From contig OY856410.1 in NCBI GenBank assembly GCA_963693085.1, forward strand, positions 1,333,681,804 through 1,333,745,803: a DNA stretch of 64,000 nucleotides, in the 5' to 3' direction. Positions within the stretch are counted from its first letter, which is position 1; every line of letters starts with the position of its first letter. The notes below the pieces were generated by a model. The model was not told where the DNA came from. It did not search any database and was given only the letters and a program-made list of their open reading frames with translations. This DNA is from Alisma plantago-aquatica. Taxonomy: Eukaryota > Streptophyta > Magnoliopsida > Alismatales > Alismataceae. The position numbers were made by a program, and so were the translations under genes. Shown here one piece after another: positions 23,524-34,623 of the stretch.

Positions 23524-26500
23524 TGTAACGTCCCAAATTTCATAGATAATTTCAACCTTCAATGTGGTTTTTTCTAATAAGAGTCCAGTCAAGGACCAAA
23601 TAAACCTAACCATGTGTTAATATGTAAATGAGTTCATAAGAGATGTATTGGTTGTTGAGCTTAATGGAAAGATTTCAAAGCTAAATGACTGACCTACAAT
23701 TTGTTAGGGATTAGTGAAGGTTAAAGAACATTAATTAGTCTAGAGATTTTAGATGCCCAAATCAAGAATCTAAAATTGTAATAATTATCAAGGCACAATA
23801 ATAAGCATATGGTTACATTTTGGTTTGATTTGGATAACCATACCCATCCTAATTAATTTATAAGGAAAAAGGGGATCATTTAACCCAAAATTTACCTACA
23901 TATTCAATAAATACAACTAATTTATCTATTTGTGCCTAAGTCTTCTTAGTAATGCTAATTTTTGGATGTCACATAACCTTCTCGCTAGTTCCCTATACAC
24001 AGGCTCTTCTACAACTATTGGATGTGGATATGAGGGCTAGCCCCTCGTTTGCTAACTCTTGGATGAAGCGAGTGGTAGGAAATAGAAATCCATTGTTCTC
24101 AGACTCTCAATCCCCTCCGAAATCTTCACAATATATAACCCCCATTATCATGAAAGGTTAGAGATCCACTGGATTTTGAAGAGCAAGCCGCACCTATTAA
24201 GCCCAAACTTGATCCCCAATGATCACCCTACCCAAAAAATTCAACTCTCACCGTCACCTTATTCATGTACCACTGTCATTATCCATCACTATACCACCTT
24301 CGATGAATCCCACTCATTCTCACCATTTTAGGGTCCCATAAAGTTGAGTCTGGTCTCCCTTTTGATCATGATCTAGTGAGGCATCCTGTCAACAAGCCGT
24401 CATCAACTGTTCAAAGAGGATCTTGCTGTTGAAGGCTCCCGATGTACACACCACAATGGGAGTCTTCAGGGATGTCTAAAAGGGGCCAGTGAAGCTTCTT
24501 CAACCTCTGATCGGTCGACTCCTGAGGTATTTTGCCTGTAATTTATTTTCCCGATTGAATCTTGTATCTAGTCACCATTATTGTGCCGGTTCATAGCTAT
24601 TCTTTGAGTTTGTCTATGATTCTTACATTTTGCCTATGCCATGATCTGACAAACATTTCTAACTAGTTTGGCGGATATGAATCCCTCTCTTCCTCCTCTC
24701 CTTACTTTGGTTTCTCACCATTTTATGGCGGCTTCTCATATATGAACTTATCGCAGTGGTCGGCATCATACCTCAGGAAGGAGGTGATCATCAGGTCTGG
24801 TTCTATCCGACGAAGCCAGCCTTTGCCTCAATTTTTGCTAAAGTGTTCTTGTGCCTCGAGATCATGACTGTTGTCTCTTCCTATCGGGGACCTTATTCCC
24901 TTGAATGCACGATCTGCATGAGATGTGACTCCCTGCTTGATTTCTTTTCATTTTGTTTATTACTTATCTCGCATGTGATGGGTAATAGATCCTATAAACT
25001 TAGAGAAAACTGTAGAAGATAATTCATTGATATATTACTAAAATTAAACCTAGATTCAAGAAAATATACTTATCCAAATAGAATCGTTATATTAACCTAA
25101 TAACAAACAAGTGATCAAATATTCATGTCTTTACACACTAATAACACATTACCACTATGATTAATGGAACTATTATTAGTTAATTACAACCCCTTCACTT
25201 GAGAGTTATAGATCCAACTTGGATTCTCAAAATAGTAGGTCACTTCTTGAGAATTAGTAATTAATAATAATAATAATTAAAGCATGATCACATTAATGTA
25301 TTCTACCTAATATGTTTAAACTAATGGACTAATGCATACATTAGAAAGGTAGAAACTAATGATCTGAGCTAATTAGATAAACCAAGAATCCCAAACACCT
25401 AGATGAAGATAAGTGGTTTCTAATAATAATGTTAAGGTAATATAATGTTACCTTATGTATAACCCTAAGTTCAGAGAATTTATGTTACAATACATGCGGA
25501 TCAAGTCTATGTATGTACATAATGATACTTGGAAACCCCTTCATTTATGTTGTAAACTCAAACACGAATCATAATGTCCCTATGACTATGTACAAGGGTC
25601 CGTATAGGTAAAACTCTCAATCAATGTCAAGGGGAGGGATAATGAAGTGACATGAGAAGTAAATATGATCAATACCTTAATCCTAAATATGTAACTCATA
25701 TATTATCAAGGGTAAGATAATACACCCTAATAACCACTAGAACATTAAATCAAGTGTATGATCCTAGATTTCACTCAAGAGTCTAATTCATGCACTAAGA
25801 AACCCTAATGACCCTAGAAGATTGGACTTTAAGAAAAAACATGAAGACTTATAGATCCTTTGGTTTTCTAAAGAAAGTTAGGAGCAGGACTTGAAGCAAT
25901 GTTTTCTTGATAAGACTAGGCATATGACAATTAAGTGGTTCATGCCCATGAGTATTCATATTTATCAAAATCAACATATTTTCATACGACTTCATGATTT
26001 TATGTGATCCAATGTTTTAAGATTTTATGTTAAGATATACAAGATTTTGATACATGCATGGTGTCCTTACATGTGCCTAATATCTCAAGAAGAGATATGT
26101 TATTAAGATTTATAAGAATGATACAGACTCATGTACCAGGTTCATAAGAAAACTAAAAGATCGTGTTCCTATTATAAAATCATGATTCATATGGATAAGA
26201 CTACAAGATAAGATATGCAACAAAGATAGTCATACTTGACAGTGTGGGTTAAGGATGTATTAAGATTTCAAGTAGAAATATGCTAGATAGATTAATATAT
26301 AAGAACTAAGTGTTATTTATATTTGTTAGAATGATTAAGATCTAAGAATTAAGCACATGATCAAATTATAAGAGTAGAATGCATTAAGTTATGATCAATC
26401 TTACAAGATAAGATTTTAAAAGATTCATATTTTAAGATTTAAAAGTTAAGCTTACATAAATGCATTAAGATTCATGTTAAGATCATATTTATTGAGACTT

Positions 26501-27040
26501 TCAAGAGGTTGAGTTATCATCAGAGATCATATTTTATATATTGAATACTTACTTTGCAACCCTATATTCAGTTCAAATTATTTTCTTAAGTCTTTAGACT
26601 CATACATCTTATGCATGACATCAAAATTTAATTAGGTCATTATATTAGATAAGAGATTCAAAATAAAATTTACCCAGATAATAAAAATAAAGATTTCAGA
26701 ATTTATACTCAGATCACTATTTTTTTGAGTAGTCAAAAGTTTAGATCCGCATACATAATAAGAGTGTTAGGTTGAATCTCAATTATTTAGTAATTGAGAT
26801 ACACATTCAGATTTAATTTCAGTTCAAAATTTAAGAGTAGAGATTCAAAAAATTTCAATACATATTCAGCACTCGATATTCATTTCAGATAAGTCCATAT
26901 TTAGAATATGGTAAGCTTAGATTTAAGACAATTAATTCAAAACATTCACATTATACATTATGATAAGTCTTCATTCAGAGAGTCTCGGGACGATTCAGAG
27001 GCATCTATTGCCAATTCATAGGAGTGTTTACTCCATTTCA

Positions 27041-27160
27041 GAGGGCATGTTGTGCCAACAAAGGGTGTGTTGCACCATAGAGAATACTTCAGTGTCAACA
27101 GAGGGCACGTTGTGCCAACAGAGGGTGTGTTGCACCATAGAGGATACTTCAGTGTCAACA
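27041..27160. repeat. 60-bp tandem duplication in solo LTR S
   Basis: Two units of exactly 60 bp (27041-27100 and 27101-27160), differing at only a few positions, each containing TTGTGCCAACA and TGTTGCACCATAGAG. The near identity implies a recent duplication relative to the rest of the LTR. Confidence 0.9.
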
Positions 27161-27282
27161 AAGGAGGACTTATTGTATAATGGTGTCCACAACCAGATAA
27201 AAGTCATAAATAAAAATGCCTTAGTTCAAAGAATGTACATAATCTCATTTATAAGTATAATGAAAGAGATTAAGATAAAAGA

Positions 27283-27430
27283 GGCATGACTCAGGCTTTT
27301 TGTGCAAGTCATGCAGCCCAAGCACCAGAGTGCAAGACGATTCAAAGACATAACCCAGGCCCAGAGTGCAGATTATGTGACCTAGGCACCTTAGTGCAGG
27401 TCGTGAGACCCAGGTACCCGAGTACAGGTC
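27283..27430. repeat. Degenerate GC-rich minisatellite in S
   Basis: About four units of 30-40 bp around CCCAGGCACC, GAGTGCAGGTC and ATGTGACC. Similar GC-rich blocks occur in the A LTR (4013-4135) and the F LTR (37360-37450). Confidence 0.65.
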
Positions 27431-28019
27431 TCTAGAGAAAGATAAAGTAAAAAGATAAGAACTAAGTTATAATAAGAAGATATAGTTATGTTTCAAATTT
27501 TGTAAAGTTTTTAATGTTAGTCCTTAATGTATAATGTTTAAGAAATATTTTATAGTATCTGATTTCATCAAGTAATGTATATGTTAGTGTGCTAATGCCA
27601 CTTATGCTAACAACCATTTGTCCAATGTATGGCTGGGGACGAGATGTTCGAAGGCAAGGAGCAGGAACAGAAGTAGCATCTAGAGGCTTGGAGCACAAAA
27701 ATAGAGCATGATAAAATCTGGTGGGGTGCCAAATATAAGATGATCCTCAGGTTTATAGACTCAGCTATATGTTTCAAATATTTAGAACTTTAGAGTAGAG
27801 AATCAAGAAATTGAATGAGTTTTCTCATGTAATTACATTTATGTTCCTTTTGTAAGAACAATTATGAGAATGTTTCTTATTTTCAATTTGTGTGATTGAT
27901 TATATTGTTGTTATGAATGTCAATTTTATGTAATTCCCCCTTGAGTACACAAATTATGGATAACTCAATGTTGCTTCTGTCAAGCGCATGTGTGTACTTA
28001 GGGAGGGTGTTACAGGGAG

Positions 28020-28714
28020 GTTGATACCTTGTCTCAAATTTTATGTGATAGAGAGTGATTTTGGTTGTAACTCAGATTTGAGGATTTATACTCTAGTTTT
28101 GGTGTCATGTCCTGGGTACTCTAAATGCTCCCAGTTTGGTTTTTTATAGGTTGGGTTGTTGTTTCACTATAGTTTTTCACTCATACTGACTAAGAGGATT
28201 TATGATTCCAGACATCCTATATCTTATATGGGGTTGATTGTGACTTTATAGTTATCATCTAGTAGTTTGAGTGGTACACCTCAAGCTACATAGGGCTTAA
28301 TAAAATAGGTAACCAAGTTGTGTAGTATATATGTTAAAGTAATTTGGCAAATCACATTGGATGATAACTATTGCTATTCTCTTCTTACCAGTATCATATA
28401 TGATTGATATCCTCACATTCTCATTTATAAATGTAATAACGATATTTATCATATTGTTGAGACTTGGGGTCTCATCTCGAGCGTTTTCACACCCTTTTTT
28501 AGGTGATCGGCAATACAGTCGAACTTACAATGGTGAGAATCTCATATTGAAGTCCAGTAAAGCTAAGAGGTTGGTGTAGTTCTTGTAAGAGTTTGAAATT
28601 CATCCCTTTACCCTTAGATTTAGGAGGGGGATTTGTATATGATGTAAATTGACTCAAGTATTTAGTTGTCCGTCGTGAAAGGTGTTGATGTGGCCCTATT
28701 TTAGGGCTCCATCT
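28020..28714 (+). mobile_element. H LTR, segment 3
   Basis: About 700 bp between solo LTR S and element D. Contains GGTGATCGGCAATACAG and GTCCGTCGTGAAAGGTGTTG, phrases typical of the 3' part of chromovirus LTRs. Assigned to H by nesting. The true end of the H LTR is not seen; it may lie beyond D, outside the window. Confidence 0.5.
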
Positions 28715-28977
28715 TGTGTATTTTTGCATCTTAATCACATTTTAACATGTTAGAATGTAAGTTAGTTACCCTAATATGAAATTCCATATCCAAAGCACCT
28801 ATGGATGTTCTTTGTATGTTTTCAGGTACTTGGACCTATTTGGATGGACAAGAGAGATAAAAAGATCTAAAGAAGACCCCAAAGCTCCCCCAACTTTACC
28901 CTAGTATCCAAGGGTCAAGCTCAACAAAAAATTCCATGGATCTCAAAACATAAGGCTCAAAGTGTTTCTAAACACCC

Positions 28978-29332
28978 CAGCACGGCTATGGTGCCAAGGA
29001 ACGGTCGTGTTGACAAATGCCAAAACCATAGAGTCGATGCAAAGATCGACAAGAAACAACAACCTCGGTAGGAACAGACATGCTACCTAGCATGGTAATG
29101 CCACAAAGCCCCCAGAACGGCCCTTCTAGCAAGCACGTCTGTGCTACCAGAGATTAGAATGGCCATTCCGTGTAGAACAACCTCCAACCCATCTCACCCA
29201 CAACGGTCGTGCTATCCAGCATGCTCGTTCTACCTAGCCCCCGTCACATCTGTGCTACCCAGTACGGCCATGCTACCAGCCTCAATTTTCCACCTTCAAC
29301 CTCATATTTTTCACCTTCTCAGCATGACCGTT
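28978..29332. repeat. CACGGYCGTG palindrome array in the D LTR
   Basis: About ten degenerate units such as CAGCACGGCTATGGTGCC (28978), AGCACGTCTGTGCTACC (29132), ACGGTCGTGCTATCCAGC (29203) and AGTACGGCCATGCTACC (29261), tied together by CTACC/CCAG. The inferred consensus palindrome is AGCACGGYCGTGCT. It ends about 70 bp before the TATA-like box. Confidence 0.78.
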
Positions 29333-29403
29333 CCCTAACCCTACTTTTTCTGCATTGTTTTCCCCACTTTTGCCCCCACTTATCATAGTGCTTGCCCACC
29401 AAC

Positions 29404-29411
29404 TATATATA
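29404..29411 (+). promoter_or_regulatory. TATA-like box of the D LTR
   Basis: TATATATA downstream of the palindrome block and upstream of a C-rich stretch. Plausible promoter core; motif evidence only. Confidence 0.5.
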
Positions 29412-31047
29412 CTAGAGTAGTGGCCAAACCATGAAGGTTAGCATTCATTATACTCTCCCTTACATGCAATGATCTCCTACCTACTCCCATCCACCCTCTA
29501 CTCCATTTTCACCTTCCACTACCTCAAAACCCTAGTAGGGTTTCCACCACAAAACCCCATACTTCCATGCCATCCATCCACCTGGGAGGAGGGTATTCAT
29601 GCTATAGCAGCTAGGAGTAAAAAAGGAGGAGTCTCACCACGTTCTATGGCCCCACACTCCTCTACTCCTTCTTCTTTCTCTTCTTTTTCTTGTTTTATGT
29701 CAATCTAAGCCCCTTGGTGGGATATTTGGGGGTAAAATGATACTTTGATACCATGTTGGAGGAACTTATCTTGTAAAAATCTATATTTTCATTCCATGAT
29801 GATTGGTTTCTACTTATATATTGCTTCTCATGTTTCTACTTATGATTTATGCCTAAAAATATGAATTTCTTGTGGTTTTATGCTTGAAGCCACCTATGTC
29901 TAGGAGAAGATAGCATATGTGAGGCTATTTTGGAATTTTTTCCTAGTCCAACTAGTGGAACCCTAGCTAGCACCCCATCTTCCCACACATAAATCCTTTC
30001 TGCTACTCCTATGAGTGAGGCTAAGTATCAAGTATAGGATTGCTTAGTGTAATTGTGTAGGAGCTTGTTAAAAGCTAGATGGTGAGTAAAGTGAGGTGAA
30101 ATACCCTTACATATACTCCCCATTCCTACATTTGGCGCCCAGTTATGCTAAACATTCCCATCCTAGAAACCTAGATCAGTCAAATACAATTGAAATTCCA
30201 CCTAAACTTGGTCGAATTGAGACTCTTAAGGCAAGATAGGGGGTGCAAGGGTGCAGTTCCCCTTCACACACTCTATTCTATACATGGCCAACCAATAGTC
30301 TAGGGTGATTTCCTTACATTTGACTACTTGTTTGGTTTAGAAACTAGAATGAATGGTTAGTATTTTCTTTATATGTTCCCACAAGTAATATCTTAGTGTT
30401 ATTCCCCAAACGGCCCACTCTTCCCATAACTTGTCTTAAAACCCATGTTGTTTGTGTAGCTTACTTATTCTAGTGTAGTTACTTTCCTTAATTACTCCTT
30501 AGTGAATTTCTTAGTTATTGGTAGTTAATCTTCGCTAGGTTAGTCAGTTCATATTTGTGCTTTCTCAATCTAGATAGTTGTAGTTTAGCTCTCTAATTGC
30601 TCTAGTTCTTTAATTGCTAGTGTAGTGTAGCTTTGTGCTCTTGCTAAAGTAGTTGCCTTCTTTATTAATTAGAATTGCTTGTTTAGGGTCAACTTAGGGT
30701 TCTTTCCTGCCTAATTTCCTTTCTTGTCTAATTGCTTGCATCTTAGTGTAATCAACCAAAACCAACTCTAAACCCTATTAACTATAATCTCTACTTTAGG
30801 AATATAGCTCACCCTAACCTAGCTCTAGAACCCCTCTCTTCTTGCGGGTCGACCCTTATCTTCCCACTTTCCTATACTACAACATGACTCCATGTGCTTG
30901 CGGGTGATGTGTGGATAGTCTAAGTGAGTGTGTTAGACTAGGTCCCTTATAAATTTAAAAGATCCATGTGTGTACACCTAATTTGCATCTAATCAAACCC
31001 AATTGGTTAGTTGTAACCCAAGGTAGCGAGAATCACACCAACATTTC

Positions 31048-31065
31048 TGGTGTCGTTGTCAGGGA
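31048..31065 (+). other. Decayed primer-binding site of D (tRNA-Asp)
   Basis: TGGTGTCGTTGTCAGGGA matches the tRNA-Asp complement TGGCGCCGTTGCCGGGGA at 14 of 18 positions. All four differences are C-to-T or G-to-A transitions, as expected from deamination of methylated cytosines. Confidence 0.8.
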
Positions 31066-31204
31066 GTAGAGGCACTCAACCTATCTAGTTAGTGTAGGTT
31101 AACTTTTCCTACTTTTTTCATCATTTCTATTGTTTATTCTTTGTTTACCTTTGGACATTTGTCTTCTAACTTAGCTCTTGTTGCTTATTTGTGCTTTGTG
31201 CAGT

Positions 31205-32790
31205 TGAAAATTATGCATGCTTAGACAAAGCTCAACTTCTACTGACTTGGTTCCTTTTGATCCCGAGATAGGTAGAAGGAGATGCCAACATTGATGCAAA
31301 AAACACCACAAAGCTGATATGGTAGAAGATGAGACCCGTGCTCAACCACCACCCCCCAATTGTCGTCTCCATGAATACTTCACTCTGGGAACTACACCTC
31401 ACCCAATGCCACCCTTGTTGATCAACAATCCATTCCACCAACCCTCCTTGGACTCCTTCCCACATTCTACGGGATGGAGAATGAAAACCCATACCATCAT
31501 GTTGATGCTTTTCTGGAGACATGCTTCACTTTCTGCACTTTTCAACAACCTATGATTCCATAAGAAAAACCCCCTTCCCATTTTCATTCAAGGTGAAAGA
31601 CAAGGAATGGTATATGTCAAAATATGAATTGGTTACTAGGGTGGTTGTGAAGAACAAGTTCCTAAAGAAGTTCTACCCCATCTCCAAATTGACTCAGATG
31701 AGGAGGTACATCACCTCCTTCACTCCAAAGGAAAATGAGCCTTCCATGAAACTTGGGAAAGATTCCAGAAGCTCCTACAAGATTGCCCCCACCATGATGT
31801 CCCTATTTGGAAGCTAGTATAGTCCTTCTACACCAGGCTATCTGAACTGGGCCAGATTGTGGTTGACTCCTTCTATGATGGAACATTCATAGCTAAACCT
31901 CCAGAGGAGTCATGGACACTCTTTGAGCACCTTGCTGAGAACTCACACCATATGGCTTCAAGTCATTGGTGTGCACTATGATAGAAACTGGGCTCCTCCT
32001 CCTCCTACAGATCTAGATAGAGACGAGTTCAATCGACAAATGATAAAGATCCTTGATGACATGATGAACCTAATGAAGGATCGAGTTGTGGGTTCTACCA
32101 TCCAATCTACCATGGTAATTGATTTTATTGATGAAGAAGTGAAGGCCTTGCAATCTTTTGGTAACCACAATCATCAAGGGTCAATGTCAAACTCTTACAA
32201 GCCAGAATGGAGTACTCATCCCAATTTCTTTTGGAAGCAACAAGGTGAATATGGGCAAGGACAACTAATACAACATCAAGGGCCAAGAAATAGTTCAAGG
32301 TTTGAAGATGAAATCCTAGAAATATTGAGAAACTTGGATGACGTGAAGAGGGGAGTGTCCTCTCATGGGCAAATGATTAGCTGTATTGAGAAAATACTGG
32401 ACCAAATCTCTCTTTCACTTTTCTACTGTGAGGAGGGAAGAATCCCTTTCCAACCCATGGCCAATCCAAACAATGATGGTGGTTCTATGAGCACTCCTCA
32501 AGGTATATGTATCCCACCCCAAAAACAAGTACCAACTATGCAACAATACCAAGGACCTCCTAATCCCTATGCCCCTCCACCTCCAAAACCCCCCCCCATT
32601 GAACTACCATTACACTCCACCTTCACCACAATCCTACCAACAACCTCCTCCCCAATATCAACCCCCTCCACAATAGCCCCCACAACAACCAACTTTCATT
32701 CTCCAAAACCCAAATCCCCCTCATCAAAGACCACCACCACTACCATCATCCTCATGAGCTCCCCTTCTCCCATGAGCAAGTGAATATGGT
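31205..32790 (+). pseudogene. Element D gag
   Basis: Frameshifted Athila/Tat gag. Recognisable pieces are LPTFYGMENENPYHHVDAFL (about 31470-31530), FPFSFKVKDKEW (31580-31615), KNKFLKKFYPISKLTQMRRY (31650-31710), LGKDSRSSYKIAP in place of the family's WERF...CPHH segment (31750-31790), and an open C-terminal half at 31923-32783. The latter has HPNFFWKQQ, a coiled-coil-like NLDDVKRGVSSHGQMISCIE and a long Pro/Gln-rich tail. The block forms the particle protein in intact relatives. Multiple stops and frame changes before 31920 make it non-functional. Confidence 0.82.
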
Positions 32791-33339
32791 GTCAGTCATA
32801 TGGGGGAAGAAGGATGTTGAATAATTCATTGAAAGGGATGATAAGGTGATCAAGGTTTGTGACAAAGAACCATTGCTATAAAAGTCTTGTAGAGATGTTG
32901 AGAGCATAAAAGGTTTTTCTATTCCATTTTTTATTGATAGTGTCTTGTGCACCAAAGTCTTAGCGGCCCCTTATTCTAGTGAGGAAAATCCACCAAGTGA
33001 TCCACCATTGATTGAGAAGAAAATACCCTATGTCTCAACCCCATATGAAGCAATGATACTAGCAATGCCACCATTTTTTGGAAATGTCAAGGGAGTTCAA
33101 TTTTCTACCCACTGTGTGATGAGATGACACTTTTTGTGCCACATTCTAATGAGATGATGACAAGGGATGTACCATTACATTGGGAGTAAATGGTAGTTGA
33201 AGTTCCACCTCACGTGATAAAAACTATCTCCTTGTTGGCCCAAGGCCAGCAAGCTATTACCAAAGATGTTGATTCAAGTAGGAGATTTTTGTTTGATGCC
33301 TTAGGAGGTCCATCCACTAAGGTCAGACATGGTTGTACT
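32791..33339 (+). pseudogene. Gag-protease linker of D
   Basis: Fragmentary frames (for example 32945-33127) between gag and protease, with Pro/Glu-rich sequence and repeated stops. Assigned to the same polyprotein by position only. Confidence 0.5.
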
Positions 33340-33950
33340 TGGAGCTTTTTAGAATCCTTGAAACAAAGAAAAATAGGCCTCCAAACATTCATTTCCTTGG
33401 TTAAGGATGTTTTCACTGGGAAGAGGAAAGTAGTGTTGATGCCACCCAAAGAAATGATTGCTACAACAGAAGTGAAACTTCATCATGGGAGGTCACTTTC
33501 TGGAGAAACGGGAAGAACTAGGAACCCCTCTTATTAATTGTTACATCAATCTACAACTCATTTAGCGTGCTCTTCTAGATTTGGGCTCAGGCGTGATCAT
33601 CATACTTCTTTACATATACTTATAGATCGGCTTAGAGAAAATGGAACCAATGGATTGTGTCATAATAATGGCTGATGGATCTAGGAAATTGCCTATGTGC
33701 ATGTTGTTGAGTGAGATAGTGACATTAGATACAAGGGTAAACATTCTTTTTCCAACTAATTTTCTGATCATGGACATCGACCCAATGGAGGGGAAGGATT
33801 ACATCATCATGGGATGTCCCTTCTCATCCACAGCTGATGTAGAGATCAAGGTGCGCACAGGATCTTTGACACTCACATATAGGAGGATGAAAAGGGATTT
33901 TTCATGTTCATTGATGAAGAGAGGTAGAAGTTGAGTGATGGGGATCTATG
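33340..33950 (+). pseudogene. Element D aspartic protease
   Basis: Protease domain of the Athila/Tat type. FLESLKQRKIGLQTFISLVKD and GKRKVVLMPPKEM precede an active-site region encoding D-L-G-S-G at 33578-33592, then GLEKMEPMDCVIIMADGSRK (33630-33680), FPTNFLIMDIDPMEGKDYII (33750-33810) and GCPFSSTADV (33812-33840). The canonical family motif at this point is D-L/S-G-A/S, so the catalytic Asp is kept. Frame changes occur around 33540 and 33610. It ends the recognisable coding part; no RT follows. Confidence 0.82.
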
Positions 33951-34606
33951 CACCCACTTGGACTACCCGAATTGCGAAGAAGAATGGCTGGAAAACCACT
34001 ATTATCGATGAATGCATGTTCTAGGGGATGAAGACCATGTTGTCAAAGCTTTGGAAAGGATCACTTTGGAAGAGGAAAGAGACACTTTTGGTCTAAACAC
34101 TTGATGAGGAAAGAACAACAAGCCTGGTTGAAGGCTCTAAACTTAGCACTAGTGGGAGGCAACCTACGTGGTTTGAGATTCTCAAAGCCTCCTTGTTTTT
34201 ATTACACTTTAGTTTTTCCAAAAATACACACACACCATACTTCATAGTTTTCTATTTGTAAAACATGTTAGAGTAGGTACCATTGAGAAAATATGATGCA
34301 TGAAGGAGCTAGCCAAGGAGAAGATCAAAATTAAAATGAAAATGAAGATTAGTGAAAAATATACAGGAAGAAGTCTCGATCGATCATTCTCTGTAGCACG
34401 TTCATGTTTCTTGAAAGCCAAAACTACTATTTTGTGCATAATGAATGTGGTGGCACTGCCCTTTTCACCTAATGCAACATTGATCACTCCACCTCTTGTC
34501 GATTGTCTTCCATCACTCTGTACCATTTATACTACTATTCTAAACTTCTATTTCATGATGAGGACAACATGGTTTAAAAATTTGGGGTGGTAGGGTAGTA
34601 AGCCCT
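33951..34606 (+). other. 3' non-coding region and polypurine-like tract of D
   Basis: Starts with an AGTGGGAGGCAACCTACG phrase (34150) that in this group marks the end of the polyprotein region. It ends with ATGAGGACAACATGG, TTTAAAAATTTGGGGTGG (about 34556-34592), equivalent to the GAGGACAAGC...polypurine region of B and E. Confidence 0.6.
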
Positions 34607-34623
34607 TGTTTTGCATCAATATT

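Larger units (their letters stand above)
23524..28014 (+). mobile_element. Solo LTR S (about 4.5 kb)
   Basis: Starts TGTAACGTCCC and ends GGGAGGGTGTTACA, with inverted TGTAAC/GTTACA ends. It is flanked by a perfect 5-bp duplication GGGAG (23519-23523 and 28015-28019). No gag, pol, primer-binding site or internal LTR pair is found inside, so it is best explained as a solo LTR left by recombination between the two LTRs of a chromovirus-type element. The orientation is ambiguous because the ends are symmetric; plus is assumed from the GC-richer, tandem-repetitive end lying at the right, as in the A and F LTRs. Confidence 0.8.
28715..31043 (+). repeat. 5' LTR of element D
   Basis: About 2.3 kb from TGTGTATTTTTGCATC to ACACCAACA, immediately before the primer-binding site. 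Contains a palindrome-rich block (28978-29332), TATATATA at 29404-29411 and C-rich sequence downstream. A TGGCGCC core at about 30135 resembles a second, non-functional primer-binding site. Confidence 0.65.
28715..34623 (+). mobile_element. Element D: Athila/Tat-like gag-protease element, 3' LTR broken by F
   Basis: On the plus strand: long LTR (28715 to about 31043), decayed tRNA-Asp primer-binding site, decayed gag (about 31205-32790), protease (about 33340-33950), a non-coding tail and a polypurine-like region ending near 34606. A 17-base stub, TGTTTTGCATCAATATT (34607-34623), resembles the LTR start TGTGTATTTTTGCATC and is cut off by F at 34624. There is no RT, RNase H or integrase between protease and LTR. 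D is more decayed than B or E, in line with being an earlier insertion in the nest. The 5' edge could be off by a few bases. Confidence 0.75.

Noticed and set aside
30130..30150. TTTGGCGCC as the true primer-binding site of D
   Set aside because: Only the first seven bases match. The site at 31048 matches 14 of 18 with deamination-type differences and directly precedes gag.
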